64,000 bases of DNA from Mycobacterium sp. ITM-2016-00317. GTDB lineage: Bacteria > Actinomycetota > Actinomycetes > Mycobacteriales > Mycobacteriaceae. The stretch lies in contig NZ_CP134399.1 in assembly GCF_002968295.1 (NCBI RefSeq), positions 3,720,001 through 3,784,000 on the forward strand, given 5' to 3'. The position numbers and the translations under genes were made by a program. Positions 1 through 10,821 of the stretch are shown here, one piece after another (the first letter of the stretch is position 1; every line of letters starts with the position of its first letter). Below the pieces are notes generated by a model. The model was not told where the DNA came from and did not search any database. It was given only the letters and a program-made list of their open reading frames with translations.

Positions 1-846
1 GGACGCGCGGGCCTCCTGGTAGCGGCCGACAAGGAAGATCGCGTAGTCGGTGCCTGCCGCGACGGCCAGTGAGATCAGCAGGTTCACCGCGAACGTCGAC
101 AGCCCGATGACCTGGAAGTGGCCCAGCGCGGCCACCACACCGCGGGCGATCGACATCTGGACGCCGACCATGATCAGCAGCAGCACGACCGTGGTGACCG
201 ACCGGTAGAAGAACAGCAGCAGCACGATGATCACGGCGAAGGTGACCAGCAGGATCAACGCCATGCTGCTCTCGCCGGCGATGTTGACGTCGGCGGTCAG
301 TGCCGCGGGACCGGTGACGTGTACCTGCACCCCGGGTGGCGGGGGCGAGTTGGCGACGATGTCGCGGACGGCGGCGACCGACTCGTTGGACTTCGTCTCG
401 CCCATGTTCCCGGCCAGGTTCAGCGCGACGTAGGCGGCGCGCCCGTCGGAGCTCTGCGCGGCGGCCTCGGTCAGCGGGTCGCCCCACATGTCCTGGATGT
501 TGCGGACGTGCTCGGGTGCGGCTTCGAGTTTCTCGATGAGCCCGTCGTAGTAGGCGTGCGCGTCGTCGCCGAGCGGTTCCTCGCCTTCGAGGACCACCAT
601 CGCGACGGAGTCGGAGTCGGATTCGCCGAAGAGCCGGCCCATGTCGGACATCGCCCGCATCGCCGGCGCATCGCTGGGGCTCATCGACACGGCGTTCTGG
701 GCGGCCACCACTTCCAACTGCGGCACCAGCAGGTTCAGCGCCGCGACCAGCAGCACCCAGCCGAGGATGATCGGCACGGCCAGCCGGCGGATCCACCGGG
801 CCAGGGTCGTCGGGTCCTGCAGGGACCTGTTCGGGGACCGGGTCAT
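1..846 (-). CDS. MmpL-family RND transporter, N-terminal part (truncated by window edge)
   Basis: The frame is open from ATG 846 to the window edge, giving the first 282 residues of an MmpL inner-membrane transporter of the RND superfamily. One hydrophobic helix lies near the N-terminus (LAVPIILGWVLLVAALNLL). A long periplasmic loop follows, then a run of transmembrane helices that includes MALILLVTFAVIIVLLLFFY and the conserved GTDYAIFLVGRYQEAR stretch at the edge. The start overlaps the mmpS stop by four bases (ATGA), so the two are translationally coupled. MmpL4/MmpL5 with MmpS partners export (carboxy)mycobactin in M. tuberculosis. The IdeR-like box upstream of mmpS and the neighbouring mycobactin locus make siderophore export the likely role. 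Exact paralogue assignment (L4 or L5) is not possible from this fragment. Confidence 0.9.
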   Translation of the reverse strand, partial: MTRSPNRSLQDPTTLARWIRRLAVPIILGWVLLVAALNLLVPQLEVVAAQNAVSMSPSDAPAMRAMSDMGRLFGESDSDSVAMVVLEGEEPLGDDAHAYYDGLIEKLEAAPEHVRNIQDMWGDPLTEAAAQSSDGRAAYVALNLAGNMGETKSNESVAAVRDIVANSPPPPGVQVHVTGPAALTADVNIAGESSMALILLVTFAVIIVLLLFFYRSVTTVVLLLIMVGVQMSIARGVVAALGHFQVIGLSTFAVNLLISLAVAAGTDYAIFLVGRYQEARAS

Positions 847-1274
847 GCGGACTTGGTGAAGCAGTAGACGTAGGCGGTGACGTTGTGGGCGGTGCGTTCG
901 TCCTTGACGACGTCGTCGGCCAGGATGCGGCAGCCGAGGAAGTCGCCGTCACCCTGGGCCACCACGTTTCCGACCATCGCCGGGGAGTTCGACTCCACTT
1001 CGATCGACCACGGCAGCGCGGCGCCGACGACCTGGTTCGGGTCCCCTTCGGCGTCGATGTAATTGATGTCGGCGGTGGCGCCGGGCTCGCCGAAGATCTC
1101 GTAGCGCACGACCTTCGGGTCCGACTTGTTGGAATCCTCGGACATGTTCCCCGCGTAGGTCGGCAGTTGATGGGAGCCGAAGATGCCGCGGATCCGCCAC
1201 ACCGCGAAACCCCCGACGACGAGCACGATCACCAAGAGGAGCGGTATCCACGCTCGCGTCAGACGGGTGAGAAT
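843..1274 (-). CDS. MmpS-family accessory protein for MmpL transporter; unusual start
   Basis: This is a small membrane-anchored MmpS protein, the periplasmic adaptor of the adjacent MmpL. It has one N-terminal helix (RAWIPLLLVIVLVVGGFAV) followed by a soluble beta-rich domain containing GCRI and ending YCFTKSA, as in MmpS4/MmpS5. The start is odd. In frame, the only ordinary start codon is TTG at 1235, which would begin inside the membrane helix. The homologous N-terminus (L-T-R-A-W-I-P-L) lies upstream of that. A good Shine-Dalgarno GAAGGA (1281-1286) sits six bases before an ATT codon at 1272-1274, which would give a 143-residue protein. I therefore place the start at ATT 1274, tentatively. 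A small sequencing error is the alternative. An IdeR-like box lies about 45 bp upstream. Confidence 0.8.
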   Translation of the reverse strand: MLTRLTRAWIPLLLVIVLVVGGFAVWRIRGIFGSHQLPTYAGNMSEDSNKSDPKVVRYEIFGEPGATADINYIDAEGDPNQVVGAALPWSIEVESNSPAMVGNVVAQGDGDFLGCRILADDVVKDERTAHNVTAYVYCFTKSA

Positions 1275-1319
1275 CGGGAGTCCTTCGAGAGATCGGCGCA
1301 GCCTCGGGCCTTTACGGTC

Positions 1320-1338
1320 AGAGGGAAGGCTAACCTAT
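1320..1338 (-). promoter_or_regulatory. IdeR-like iron box upstream of mmpS
   Basis: The plus-strand bases AGAGGGAAGGCTAACCTAT closely match one half of the mycobacterial iron box TTAGGTTAGGCTAACCTAA (ten of eleven from the centre rightwards) and partly match the other half. The site lies between the end of rsmE and mmpS, where the mmpS promoter must be. IdeR with iron represses siderophore synthesis and export genes through such boxes, so this fits iron-repressed siderophore export. Seen: the motif and its position. Inferred: binding. Confidence 0.65.
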
Positions 1339-1374
1339 CTAAATGTCCCGTGGGAAACTACCCCCCGGGGGTTT

Positions 1375-2115
1375 CTACGACCAGCGCGGGGTGAGTACTC
1401 CCAGTGCCCCCAGCGCGACCGCGGCGGCCGTCGACGTGCGCAGCACGGTCGGTCCCAGCCGCACGGCGACGGCCCCGGCGTCCACCAGCGCGGCCAGCTC
1501 CTCGTCGGCGACGCCGCCTTCGGGCCCGACGATCAGGGTCAGAGACTCTGCCTGCGGCACAACCGTTTCGGCGAAGGGCCGGGTGGCCGACTCGTGCAGC
1601 ACCAGCACCGTGCCCGCCGGCGCGGACCGTGTCGTGGCGACCAGGTCGCGGGTGGACACCAGCCCGTCGACGGTCGGGATGTAGGGGCGCCGCGACTGCC
1701 GCGCCGCCGAGCGCGCCACCGCGCGCCATCGCCGCAAACCCTTGTCCACCTTGGCCGCACCGTCCCAGCGCGCCACGCAGCGCGACGCCTGCCAGGCCAC
1801 GAACGCGTCCGCGCCGGCCTCGGTGGCCAGGTCGATCGCGAGTTCGGAGCGGTCGGATTTGGGCAGCGCCTGCACCACGGTCACCGACGGTGCCGGCGGC
1901 GCGAGGACGCGGCGGTCCAGGACCCGGGCGCTGAGCCGGCCCTTCGCGACGTCCTCGACGACACAGTGGGCGATCGTCCCGGCACCGTCGGCGAGGTCGA
2001 GTTCCTCCCCCGCCCGGGTCCGGCACACGGTGGCCGCGTGGTGGCCCTCCTCGCCGTCGACGACGGCCGACTCACCTGTGCCCGGCACGGCGTCGACGTA
2101 GAACAGCGAGCGCAT
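1375..2115 (-). CDS. rsmE: 16S rRNA m3U1498 methyltransferase RsmE
   Basis: At 246 residues this is the usual length for RsmE, a SPOUT-fold enzyme that methylates N3 of U1498 in 16S rRNA using S-adenosylmethionine. The N-terminal PUA-like part ([23 protein letters not shown]) is followed by the trefoil-knot SAM-binding segments [16 protein letters not shown] and [14 protein letters not shown] near the C-terminus, which are diagnostic. ATG 2115 is the natural start. The gene follows dnaJ2 after about 19 bases, as the last member of an hrcA-dnaJ2-rsmE group, the order I recall from M. tuberculosis. Confidence 0.95.
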   Translation of the reverse strand: MRSLFYVDAVPGTGESAVVDGEEGHHAATVCRTRAGEELDLADGAGTIAHCVVEDVAKGRLSARVLDRRVLAPPAPSVTVVQALPKSDRSELAIDLATEAGADAFVAWQASRCVARWDGAAKVDKGLRRWRAVARSAARQSRRPYIPTVDGLVSTRDLVATTRSAPAGTVLVLHESATRPFAETVVPQAESLTLIVGPEGGVADEELAALVDAGAVAVRLGPTVLRTSTAAAVALGALGVLTPRWS

Positions 2116-2134
2116 CGGGACGGCAGCGTCCGGG

Positions 2135-3284
2135 CTAGCGGCCGGTGAACGTCTCGCGCAGGCGCGAGAACAGCCCGCCCCCGTGCGCGGACGCGTTGCC
2201 GTTCTGCGCCGAGCGCACCTCGGCGGTGCCCTTGGTGCGCTCCTTGAACGCGCGGAGCAACTCGATGTCCTCGTGGTCGAGCCGCGACGGCACCACGACG
2301 TCGATGTGGGCGTGCAGATCTCCGCGCACCCCGGAGCGCAGGTGCGGCATGCCGTGCCCGCGCAGCGTGGTCACCGAGCCGGGCTGGGTACCGGCGGCGA
2401 TGGTGATCTCGGTCGGCCCGTCCAGGATCGCGTCGACGGTCACTGTCGTGCCGAGCGCGGCGTCGACCATCGGGACCGACACCGTGCAGTGCAGATCGTC
2501 GCCGTCACGGACGAACACCGGGTGCGGCTTCTCGTGCACCTCGACGTAGAGGTCACCGGCCAGGCCCGCCGCCGGGCCCGACCTCCCCCTGGGCGGCCAG
2601 CCGCACCCGCATACCGTCGCCGACACCGGCCGGGATCTTCACACTGATCTCGCGGCGGGCCCGCACCCGGCCGTCGCCGGAGCACCGGTTGCACGGGTTC
2701 GGGATGACCTCGCCGACGCCGCCGCAGACCGGGCACGGCCGCGAGGTCATCACCTGTCCGAGCAGGGACCGCTGCACGGTCTGGATCTCGCCGCGGCCGC
2801 CGCACGTGTCGCAGGTGACCGGTGAGGAGTCGCCGTGCGTGCCCTTGCCGTGGCACAGATCGCACAGGATCGCCGTGTCGACGGTGACCTGCTTGGTGAC
2901 GCCCGTGGCGCATTCCTCGAGATCGAGTCGCATCCGCAGCAGCGAGTCCGAGCCGGGCCGCACGCGTCCCACCGGGCCGCGTGAGGCGCCGCCGCCACCG
3001 AAGAAGGCCTCGAAGACGTCGCCGAGACCGCCGAACCCGGAGAAGCCGCCGCCTGCGGCCGCCGCGGACTCCAGCGGGTCGCCGCCGAGGTCGACGATGC
3101 GCCGCTTCTCGGGATCGCTGAGCACCTCGTAGGCGGCGCTGATCTCCTGGAAGCGCGCCTGGGCGCCCTCGTCCGGATTGACGTCCGGATGTAGTTCGCG
3201 GGCGAGCTTTCGGTACGCGCGCTTGATCTCCGAATCACTCGCGCCCTTGCTCACTCCGAGCAGCCCGTAATAGTCGCGTGCCAC
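2135..3284 (-). CDS. dnaJ2: DnaJ2 co-chaperone (frameshift at about 2562)
   Basis: This is a type I Hsp40 that stimulates the ATPase of DnaK and binds unfolded protein. The J domain is at the N-terminus ([13 protein letters not shown], with HPD in [13 protein letters not shown]). A Gly/Phe-rich linker follows, then four CxxCxGxG zinc repeats ([38 protein letters not shown]), then the C-terminal client-binding domain ([21 protein letters not shown]). The GTG at 3284 is chosen because GGAAAGG precedes it and the product then begins VARDYYG. The frame breaks near 2562: the minus strand reads GGCCTGGCCGG where GGCCGGCCGG would restore [14 protein letters not shown]. Removing one base gives 382 residues, the normal family length. 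I treat it as a functional gene with a probable base-call insertion. Confidence 0.9.
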
Positions 3285-3336
3285 GCTCAACCTTTCCCAC
3301 CCGACCGATCCGCTCAAACCCCTGCGGGGAACGCGG

Positions 3337-4368
3337 TCAGCGGTTTCCTAAGACTTCGCCAATATAGAGAGCAACTGCGGCGACGTTCGCGATGGTTCCC
3401 GGATAGTCCATCCGTGTGGGCCCCAACACACCCATGCCGCCGAAGACTTTGCCCGAACTGCCGTACGCGGTGCTGATCACCGAGGTGCCCGCCATCTCCT
3501 CGGCCTCGGTCTCGTGACCGATCCGCACGGTGACCTTGCCCGCCTCCTGCTGTTTCGCCAGCAGCCGCAGCACCACCACCTGTTCCTCCAGCGCTTCGAG
3601 CACCGAGCGCAGCGACCCGCCGAAGTCCGCGGTGTTGCGGGTCAGGTTCGCGGTGCCGCCCAGCAGCAAGCGCTCCTCGGTGTGCTCGACCAGCGTCTCG
3701 ACCAGCACCGTCGCCGATCTGCCGACCGCATTGGCCAGACTGCCCTGCCCGTTGAGGTGCGACGCCAGGTCCGACACCGCCACCGAGGCCGCCGACAGCG
3801 GTTTACCTTCCAGCGCCTGGCCCAGCAGGTCACGCAGCTGCGCCAGCTGGGCGTCGTCGATCGGGTCGCCGAGTTCGACGATGCGCTGATCGACGCGCCC
3901 GGTGTCGGTGATCACCACCAGCAGCAGCCGCGCCGGGGTCAGCGCCACCACTTCGAGGCGGCGGACGGACGAGGTGGTCAGGGTCGGGTACTGGACGACC
4001 GCGACCTGACGGGTCAGCTGCGCGAGAAGCCGCACCGCGCGCCTGAGTACGTCGTCGAGGTCGACCCCGGACTCCAGGAAGGTCAGGATCGCGCGCCGCT
4101 CGGCGCCCGACATCGGCTTGACCTCCTGAAGCCGGTCGACGAACTCGCGGTAGCCCTTCTCGGTCGGCACCCGCCCTGAGCTGGTGTGCGGCTGTGCGAT
4201 GTAGCCCTCGGCCTCCAGCACCGCCATGTCGTTGCGCACGGTCGCACTCGACACACCGAGGTTGTGCCGCTCGACCAGAGCCTTGGATCCGATCGGCTCC
4301 TTCGTGGCGACGAAGTCGGCGACGATGGCACGGAGAACCTCGAAACGACGGTCGTCGGCGCTGCCCAT
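3337..4368 (-). CDS. hrcA: Heat-inducible transcription repressor HrcA
   Basis: At 343 residues this is the normal HrcA length. The N-terminal winged-helix DNA-binding domain ([20 protein letters not shown], then [18 protein letters not shown]) is followed by the GAF-like dimerisation domain, and the C-terminal signature [25 protein letters not shown] is intact. HrcA represses groES/groEL-type heat-shock genes by binding CIRCE inverted repeats and is kept active by GroEL. ATG 4368 has an AGGTGG Shine-Dalgarno. It is the first gene of the hrcA-dnaJ2-rsmE group. I see no CIRCE element upstream, so autoregulation through CIRCE is not supported here. Confidence 0.95.
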   Translation of the reverse strand: MGSADDRRFEVLRAIVADFVATKEPIGSKALVERHNLGVSSATVRNDMAVLEAEGYIAQPHTSSGRVPTEKGYREFVDRLQEVKPMSGAERRAILTFLESGVDLDDVLRRAVRLLAQLTRQVAVVQYPTLTTSSVRRLEVVALTPARLLLVVITDTGRVDQRIVELGDPIDDAQLAQLRDLLGQALEGKPLSAASVAVSDLASHLNGQGSLANAVGRSATVLVETLVEHTEERLLLGGTANLTRNTADFGGSLRSVLEALEEQVVVLRLLAKQQEAGKVTVRIGHETEAEEMAGTSVISTAYGSSGKVFGGMGVLGPTRMDYPGTIANVAAVALYIGEVLGNR

Positions 4369-4407
4369 AGATCACCACCTGAAGAAGACATGTAACTGGC
4401 CGTATTC

Positions 4408-4413
4408 ATTTTA
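4408..4413 (-). promoter_or_regulatory. Probable -10 hexamer of the hrcA promoter
   Basis: On the minus strand this reads TAAAAT, a strong SigA-like -10 in an otherwise GC-rich gap, about 40 bases before the hrcA ATG. No convincing -35 is seen, which is common in mycobacteria. Confidence 0.4.
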
Positions 4414-4537
4414 CTGGGACCGCGGGATACAGCATCGCAGACAGGGCCGGCAGAGACACGGCGCGCGCGGCGCGGGCAGGCTACCCTCACGAACGAGACA
4501 ACAGTATGCGGGGGCAACGGGCAGCAAAGGCGCGTCG

Positions 4538-4849
4538 ATGATCTTCAAAGGGGTTCGCGATGGCAGGCCCTACCCTGACCACGGGCTGTCCCACCGGCAG
4601 TGGGCCCAGATCCCGCCGAGGCAGATCCGGCTCGACGAACTCGTCATGACCACCACCGTGCTCGCGCTGGACCGGCTGCTGTCCGAGGACTCGACGTTCT
4701 ACGGCGACCTGTTCCCGCACGCGGTCAGATGGCGCGGGAACGTCTACCTGGAGGACGGGCTGCACCGGGCGGTGCGCGCCGCCCTGCGCAACCGCACGGT
4801 GCTGCATGCCCGGGTGTTCGACATGGACGGCGCTGCCCAGGGCGCCTGA
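4538..4849 (+). CDS. Conserved mycobacterial protein, Rv2375-like, unknown function
   Basis: A 103-residue acidic protein beginning MIFKGVRDGRPYPDHG, with a conserved core (LALDRLLSEDSTFYGDLFPH) and LEDGLHRAVRAALRNR. There is no signal peptide or membrane segment. It corresponds in place and sequence character to Rv2375, which lies between hrcA and the mycobactin operon in M. tuberculosis. I know no established function. ATG 4538 is preceded by AAAGG. The gene is divergent from hrcA and convergent with mbtH, with only one base between their stop codons. The acidic DRLLSEDSTFYGD segment resembles small regulatory or antitoxin-like proteins only vaguely, so no function is assigned. Confidence 0.75.
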   Translation: MIFKGVRDGRPYPDHGLSHRQWAQIPPRQIRLDELVMTTTVLALDRLLSEDSTFYGDLFPHAVRWRGNVYLEDGLHRAVRAALRNRTVLHARVFDMDGAAQGA

Positions 4850-4850
4850 G

Positions 4851-5066
4851 TCACGCCCGGTCCATGGCCTCACGCAGGCTGCGTGGCCGCAGATCCGTCC
4901 AGACCTCTTCGACGTAGGCCAGACAGTCGGCCCTGGTGCTCTCGCCGAAAACCACGCGCCAGCCTGCGGGCACCTCGGCGAACACGGGCCACAGGCTGTA
5001 CTGCTCCTCGTCGTTGACCAGCACGTAGAACGTGCCGGCGTCATCGTCGAACGGGTTGGTGCTCAT
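4851..5066 (-). CDS. mbtH: MbtH, small activator protein of mycobactin NRPS adenylation domains
   Basis: A 71-residue protein starting [20 protein letters not shown], with the invariant MbtH signature: S-L-W-P after the first strand, the second Trp in [10 protein letters not shown], and a third in EVWTDLRP. MbtH-like proteins bind NRPS adenylation domains and are needed for their folding or activity. It is the last gene of the mycobactin operon and its start lies 26 bases inside the end of mbtG, indicating translational coupling. A longer in-frame version from 5123 would add a non-conserved leader, so the conserved ATG 5066 is chosen. Confidence 0.97.
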   Translation of the reverse strand: MSTNPFDDDAGTFYVLVNDEEQYSLWPVFAEVPAGWRVVFGESTRADCLAYVEEVWTDLRPRSLREAMDRA

Positions 5067-6351
5067 CGGTTCTCCTAGTCGAAAGATGATGTGCCGCATC
5101 CGGATAGTGGGCGCCGAGGACACGGTCGGACAGCAGCCCGAGGCAACTGAGGTTCGGGAAGCCCGGGCCCTGCATCAGCCCGGACAGGCCGGGCAGGAAC
5201 AACTTCGGGGTCAGCGCGGCGATCGACAGGTCGTGGCCGATGGCCTCCTGCAGCGAGTCACCGGTCAGCGGGGCGCCCAGCGTCAGCTCGATCAGGTCGC
5301 GGGCGTCCGGGCTGAACAGCGGTTCGAACCACATGGAGTCCGCGCCGGAACCGTCGATCACCAGGTCGAATCCGTGCACGGTCTCCAGTGCCTCGCCGCC
5401 GCGCCTGGCGCTCAGCGTCAGCCGGATCCGCTCGTCGCGGGCCACCGCGTGGGCGACCCGGCCGCGCAGATGCCTGATCCGGTCGTCGGCCAGCAGCGCG
5501 TCCTGCACCCGCGCCGAGAACACGCCCCGGTCGGTGCGGGCCAGCGCGTCACGGCGTTCGGCCATCGTCAGGCTCGCCCAGTCCGTCGGGTCGGAGAACA
5601 GCGAGTTCTCGAAGAAGCTCTCCCCACGGGTGAACAGGGTGACCTGTGGCGAGATGACCGTGATGGTCGAGACCCGGTGCCGGAACAGCTCGTTGAGCAT
5701 GGATGCGGCCGTCTCGCCGCCGCCGATCACCGCGACGCGCTCGGCGGCGATCAACTCCTGCCGGGCTGCGCGCTCCCAGAACTGCGCGATCGAGAGCACC
5801 CGCGGGTCGTGCGGCAGGATCGACCGGGCGGCCTGACCGGGTCCGGTAATCATCACGCCGTCGGCGTGCACACTCTGCTCGGGGGTGATCAGCTCCCACC
5901 GCCGGCCGTCGGTGGAGATCCGTTGCACCTCACCGGTGATCACGGTCATGCCGATGTTGTCGGCGACCCAGCGCAGGTAGCGGCTCCACCCCGCGTGCGT
6001 CGGCGAGGGCCTGCCGCGGTCGATCCATTCCGCGAACTGCGCACTGGCCACCAGATAGGACTGCCAGCTGTGCCGCATCATCCGCTCGTCGAGCTCGGCG
6101 TTGCGCCGCGGCACCAGCGCCGACCGGTACGGGAAACCGACGTCCTTCTCCGGGCTGGTACCCAGCCGGTGCTGACCGTCGGTCCAGCCGCCGACGGCCT
6201 GCCAGTTGGCGCCGACCACACTGCGTTCGACGGCCACCACCTCGGGCGCCTCGACGCCCATCGCGCGCAGTTCGGCGGCCTTGGCGGCCACCGCGATCGC
6301 TTTCGGCCCGGCCCCGACGACGGCGAGGGTGGGGGTGGGACGTGATGTCAT
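5041..6351 (-). CDS. mbtG: MbtG, L-lysine N6-monooxygenase of mycobactin synthesis
   Basis: At 436 residues this is a flavin-dependent N-hydroxylating monooxygenase of the IucD/PvdA/MbtG group. The FAD site is at the N-terminus ([20 protein letters not shown]) and the NADPH site in the middle ([17 protein letters not shown]). It hydroxylates the N6 of the lysine-derived residues, creating the hydroxamates of mycobactin that bind Fe(III). ATG 6351 overlaps the mbtF stop (ATGA). An upstream in-frame extension exists but lies inside mbtF coding sequence and is not conserved. Confidence 0.96.
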   Translation of the reverse strand: MTSRPTPTLAVVGAGPKAIAVAAKAAELRAMGVEAPEVVAVERSVVGANWQAVGGWTDGQHRLGTSPEKDVGFPYRSALVPRRNAELDERMMRHSWQSYLVASAQFAEWIDRGRPSPTHAGWSRYLRWVADNIGMTVITGEVQRISTDGRRWELITPEQSVHADGVMITGPGQAARSILPHDPRVLSIAQFWERAARQELIAAERVAVIGGGETAASMLNELFRHRVSTITVISPQVTLFTRGESFFENSLFSDPTDWASLTMAERRDALARTDRGVFSARVQDALLADDRIRHLRGRVAHAVARDERIRLTLSARRGGEALETVHGFDLVIDGSGADSMWFEPLFSPDARDLIELTLGAPLTGDSLQEAIGHDLSIAALTPKLFLPGLSGLMQGPGFPNLSCLGLLSDRVLGAHYPDAAHHLSTRRTDEHQPVRR

Positions 6352-9300
6352 AGCGCCTCTCCGAGCACGGCGACGGCCTGCTGCCAGATCGTGGTGAGCC
6401 GGTCGACCTCGGCCGGTTGCGACAGCGCGGTGCTCCACCGCCAGCTGGTGCGAAGTGCCGGGCCGTCGGCTCCGCCGGAGACCACTGCGATGACGTCGAA
6501 GGTGTAGCGCAGCGGCAGGTCCGGTTCGGCCGCCGCAGGCATGTGCGCGTTCAGGGCCTCGTCGGTGATCAGGGACCAGGGTTGGCCCGTCTGGTCGGCG
6601 CTGAGGTCGTAGCGACCGATGTAGTTGAATTCGACCTGCGGCTGCGGCATTTCGACGAGCGCGTCGTCGCGCCGGGTGTAGCGCAGCAGACCGTAGTCGA
6701 GTCCGCGGCCGGGCACCGCGGCCAGCTGCTCGACGACGGCGCGCAGCAGCGTCCGGGCCGCGGCCGGATTTCGGTCCGCGGTGTGCACGTCGATGGCGGC
6801 CTCCCCGGCGCCGAGACGTACCGGGAACACCGAGGTGAACCATCCGACGGTGGCCGAGGTGTCCGCACCGGCGAACAGGCTGTCCTCGCGGCCGTGCCCC
6901 TCCAGTGCGACGAGCGCGCCGTGGTGGGCGGGCTGGCCCCGCTCGATCCGCCACGAGGCCAGCGTCAACGTCAGTGCGGCGAGCAGGAAGTCACGCATCT
7001 CGATCCCGGCGCGCTCGAGCCGGCCCAGCAGTGCGCGGGTGGCGGCGGCGTCGGTGACGACGTCGGTCGACTGCAGCGACGCCCAGGTGTCGCGGCGCGG
7101 GTCGGGCCTGCGCCCGCCCAGCACCGGATCGGGGGCGGCGAGTTGCCCGACCCAGTATTCGCGCTGGTCGTCGACGGTGTCGGTGCGGCTGCGCTGGTGC
7201 AGCTGCCGCGTCCAGTCCCGGTAGGTGGTGTATTCGGCGGCCTCGTCCGGGGTGCGGCCGGCGGCCAGTTCGGCGTCGAGCTGGGCCAGCGCGCCGAGCA
7301 CGATGTACCAGGACACCACGTCGGTGGCCAGGTGATGCACACACAGCAGTAGCACCGGCGGTCCCTGCCGGAACCACACCGCCTGCACCATCGCACCCGC
7401 CGCCGGGTCGATACGGTCCACTGCGGCAGGGACTTCGGCGGCCAGTGCGGTGTCGGCGGCGGCGTCCACCGTGTGCAGCACGTCGGCCGCGCGCACCGTG
7501 CCGGGCGGGCGGGTGACCAGCCGCCCGGTGTCGTCGAGGGTCGAGCGCAGCATGTCGTGGCGGTCGAGCAGCGCCTGCAGGATCTGCGTCAGACGCTGAC
7601 CGGTGATGCCGGCGGGCAGTGAGACGAGCACGTTCTGGGTGAACCGGCGGAAGTTCCCGTACTCGTACATCCAGGACATGACCGGGGCCGGCGCCACCTC
7701 GCCGAAGCGGGCCTCGGTCACCGGGGCGGGTGCGTGGTCGTGCCCGCCGGAGTCGATCGCGGCGGCCAGCTCACGGATGTTGTCGCACTCCAGCATCAGC
7801 CTGGCGCGCATCTCGATGCCACGCCGGCGGGCGGCCTGCACCAACGTCAACGCCACGATGCTGTCCAGGCCCATCTCCAGGAAGTCGGCCTCGACGTCGA
7901 CGGTATCGGCGGCGAGCACCTCCGCCATCAGCTCGGCCAGTGCGGTCTCGGTCGGCGTCTCCGGCGCGGCCGACGGGCCGTCCTCGACCGTGAGCCCGGC
8001 CAGTGCGGCCTCGTCGATCTTGCCGTGCGAGGTCAGCGGCAGCTCCCCGAGGACGACCACTCGCTGCGGAACCATGTAGCGGGGCAGGCGTTTGGCCATC
8101 AGCGTACGCAGCTCCGCGACGGCAGGTGGGGCCGCGCCTGCGGCCACATACGCCGTCAGCCGGGTCTGCGGGCCGCGCCGGTCGACGACGACGTGGGCGT
8201 CGGTCACGGCCGGATGCGCGCTCAGCACCGCGGCGATCTCCCCGGGCTCCACCCGGAACCCGCGGATCTTGACCTGGTCGTCGGCCCGGCCGAGGAACTG
8301 CAGGCCGCCGTCGGCGCCGCGCCGCACCACATCGCCGGTGCGGTACATGCGCTGCCCGGGGGTGAACGGGTCGGCGACGAACCGGCCCGCGGTCTCGGCG
8401 GCCCGGCCGAGGTAGCCCCGGGTGAGCTGGCGGCCCGACAGGTACAGCTCGCCGGCGACGCCGTCGGGAACCGGCCGCAGCCACGCGTCGAGCACGTAGG
8501 CACTCATGGTCCGCGTCGGGCTGCCGATCGAGGGTCGTGGATACCGGTCGATCGGCGCGACGACCGCTTCGACGGTGGTCTCGGTCGGCCCGTAACAGTT
8601 GAACGCGGTCATCCCGGTGCGGCCGCACTCGTCGCCGATCAGCCGCCAGGTCGCGGGGCTCACCGCCTCGCCGCCGAGCGCGAGTACCGCGAGGGGGACG
8701 GTGCTGAGCAGGCCGACGTCGTGCAGCTGGGCGAACATCGACGGCGTGGTGTCGAGCATGTCGATGCCGAACCGCCCGATCTGGTACACCAAAGCCTCTG
8801 CGTCGCGCTGGGATTCGTCACCGACGAGGTGCACTGAGTGGCCGTCGAGCAGCGCCGCGAGGGGCTGCCAGGCGGCGTCGAAGGTGAACGACCAGGCGTG
8901 GCCGACCCGCAATGGGCGGCCGAGCCGCGCGGCGGCCAGGCCGCAGCACATGCGCGGCGTGGTCCTCGGCGTAGGCCAGCACGGCGCCGTGGGTGCCCAC
9001 CACACCCTTGGGTCTGCCGGTGGTGCCCGAGGTGAACACGATGTAGGCCGCGCGCTCGGCCGTCACCCGGGCGGGCCGGTATCCGGCGGGCGGCTCGGCG
9101 GCAGGCATCGCGGCCAGGAACGCCGCGTCGATCACCAGGGTCGCGCCGGACTGGTCGAGGATGTCGGTGATGCGTTCGGCGGGCATCGCCGGGTCCAGCG
9201 GGACGATCACCGCGCCGGCCTTGAGCACCCCGAACATCGCCACGACGTAATCGGGGCCACGGGCCAGCAGCACCGCGACCGGTGTCTCGGCGCCCGCTCC

Positions 9301-10821
9301 GGCGGCGATCAGCGCCGCGGCGACCCGGTCGGCGGCCTCGTCGAGTTCCCGGTAGGTCAGCGTCCCGCTGTCTCCCCCGGCCTCCCAGGTCAGCGCCACC
9401 GACCCCAGTCGGCTGCCGGCGACCCGGGTAAACCTGTCATGGATGCTGTTGTCGTCCAACGGTTCCCATCCGGGCGGCACCGGCGCGTGCTCGGCGGGCA
9501 GCAGCACCCCGGCGGTGCGCAGCGGCCGGTCCCAGCAGTCGATCAGGCGTTGTGCGACGTGCAGCACCCGCCGGCCGAGCTCGTCCGGGCGCAGTGCCCC
9601 GAGTGCCCCGTCGATCGTCTCGACGAACACCGTGAGGCGTTCGTCGGCCAGATGAGCCGCGATGGTCACCGGGAAGTGCGACAGGCTCTCCAGCGCCGAC
9701 GGCACGAAGGTGGCGCCGTCGGCCTCGAACCGGGTCTGACCGACCAGTCCGCCGGGCGGGAAGTTCTCGTACACCAGCAGCGTGTCGAACATCTCGCCGA
9801 TACCGCCGAGGGCCCGCAGTTCGGAATGGCTGAGATACCCGTGGTCGCGCAGCGTCGCGGCCTCACGCTGCAGCGCCAGGCACTGTGCACCGGTGGGCCC
9901 CGCAGGGTCGAGGCGCACCCGCAGCGGCACCGTGTTGATGAACAACCCGACCATCCGCTCGACCCCGGCCAGCTCGGCAGGCCGCCCCGACACGGTCACG
10001 CCGAACACCACGTCGGCGCGGTCGGTGACCACCGACAGGATTGTCGCCCAGGCCATCTGGACGAGCGTGTTGATCGTGACGCCGCGATTCCTGGCGGCCT
10101 CGGCGAGCGCGCGGGTGGATTCCGGGTCCAGCCGCACCTCGGTGAGCCGGGGCCCGGTTTCGGGGCCGTCGACGTCAGCGCCGGGGTGAGCAGCGTCGGG
10201 CCGTCGACACCGGCCAGGTGCCTGCGCCACAACGCGCGGCCCGCCTCGTCGTTGCGGCGGCCAGCCAGCCGATGTAGTCGCGGTAGGGCCGCGGCGCATC
10301 GGGCAGCGCGGCGACGTCCCCGCCGGCCCGGTACAGGGTCAGCAGTTCGCCCATGAACAGCGGTAGCGACCAGCCGTCGATCAGGATGTGGTGCGCGGTC
10401 ACCACGAACCGCATCCGCTGGGGCGCCTCGATCAGCAGGAACCGGATCACCGGTCCCCGGTCGAGGGTGAACGGCCTTGTCCGCTCGGCGTTCTCGATCG
10501 CCTCCAGGTCGTCGTCGTCGGCGGCGGTGACGTGCCGCCACGGCACCTCGACCGCGGTCGGGATCACCTGCACGGCGCGGCTCAGATCGCCCTTGATGAA
10601 GCTGGCCCGCAGGTTGGCGTGCCGGACCAGCAGCGCGGCCGCACACCGCCGCAGCAGTTCGGCGTCCAGGTCGCCGGTCACGTCGGCGGCCATCGCGATG
10701 ACGTACGGGTCGTCGTCACGCGCGCCGGACAGCGTCGCCATCGAGAACAGCCCCTGTTGCAGCGGGCTGAGCGCCAGGACGTCCTCGATGACCGGCGGCT
10801 CGACGCCCGCCCTGATCTGGA

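Noticed and set aside
2135..3284. Calling dnaJ2 a pseudogene
   Set aside because: A single-base change restores a normal-length, fully conserved protein, and the same motif-linked error occurs at five other places.
4476..4494. IdeR-like string CAGGCTACCCTCA upstream of the Rv2375-like gene
   Set aside because: Only the right half resembles an iron box; the left half fits poorly, about 12 of 19 at best.
4369..4537. Searched for a CIRCE inverted repeat near hrcA
   Set aside because: No TTAGCACTC/GAGTGCTAA-like pair is present.
5041..6954. N-terminally extended MbtG frame of 637 codons
   Set aside because: The extra part lies within mbtF coding sequence; the conserved start is ATG 6351 with ATGA overlap.
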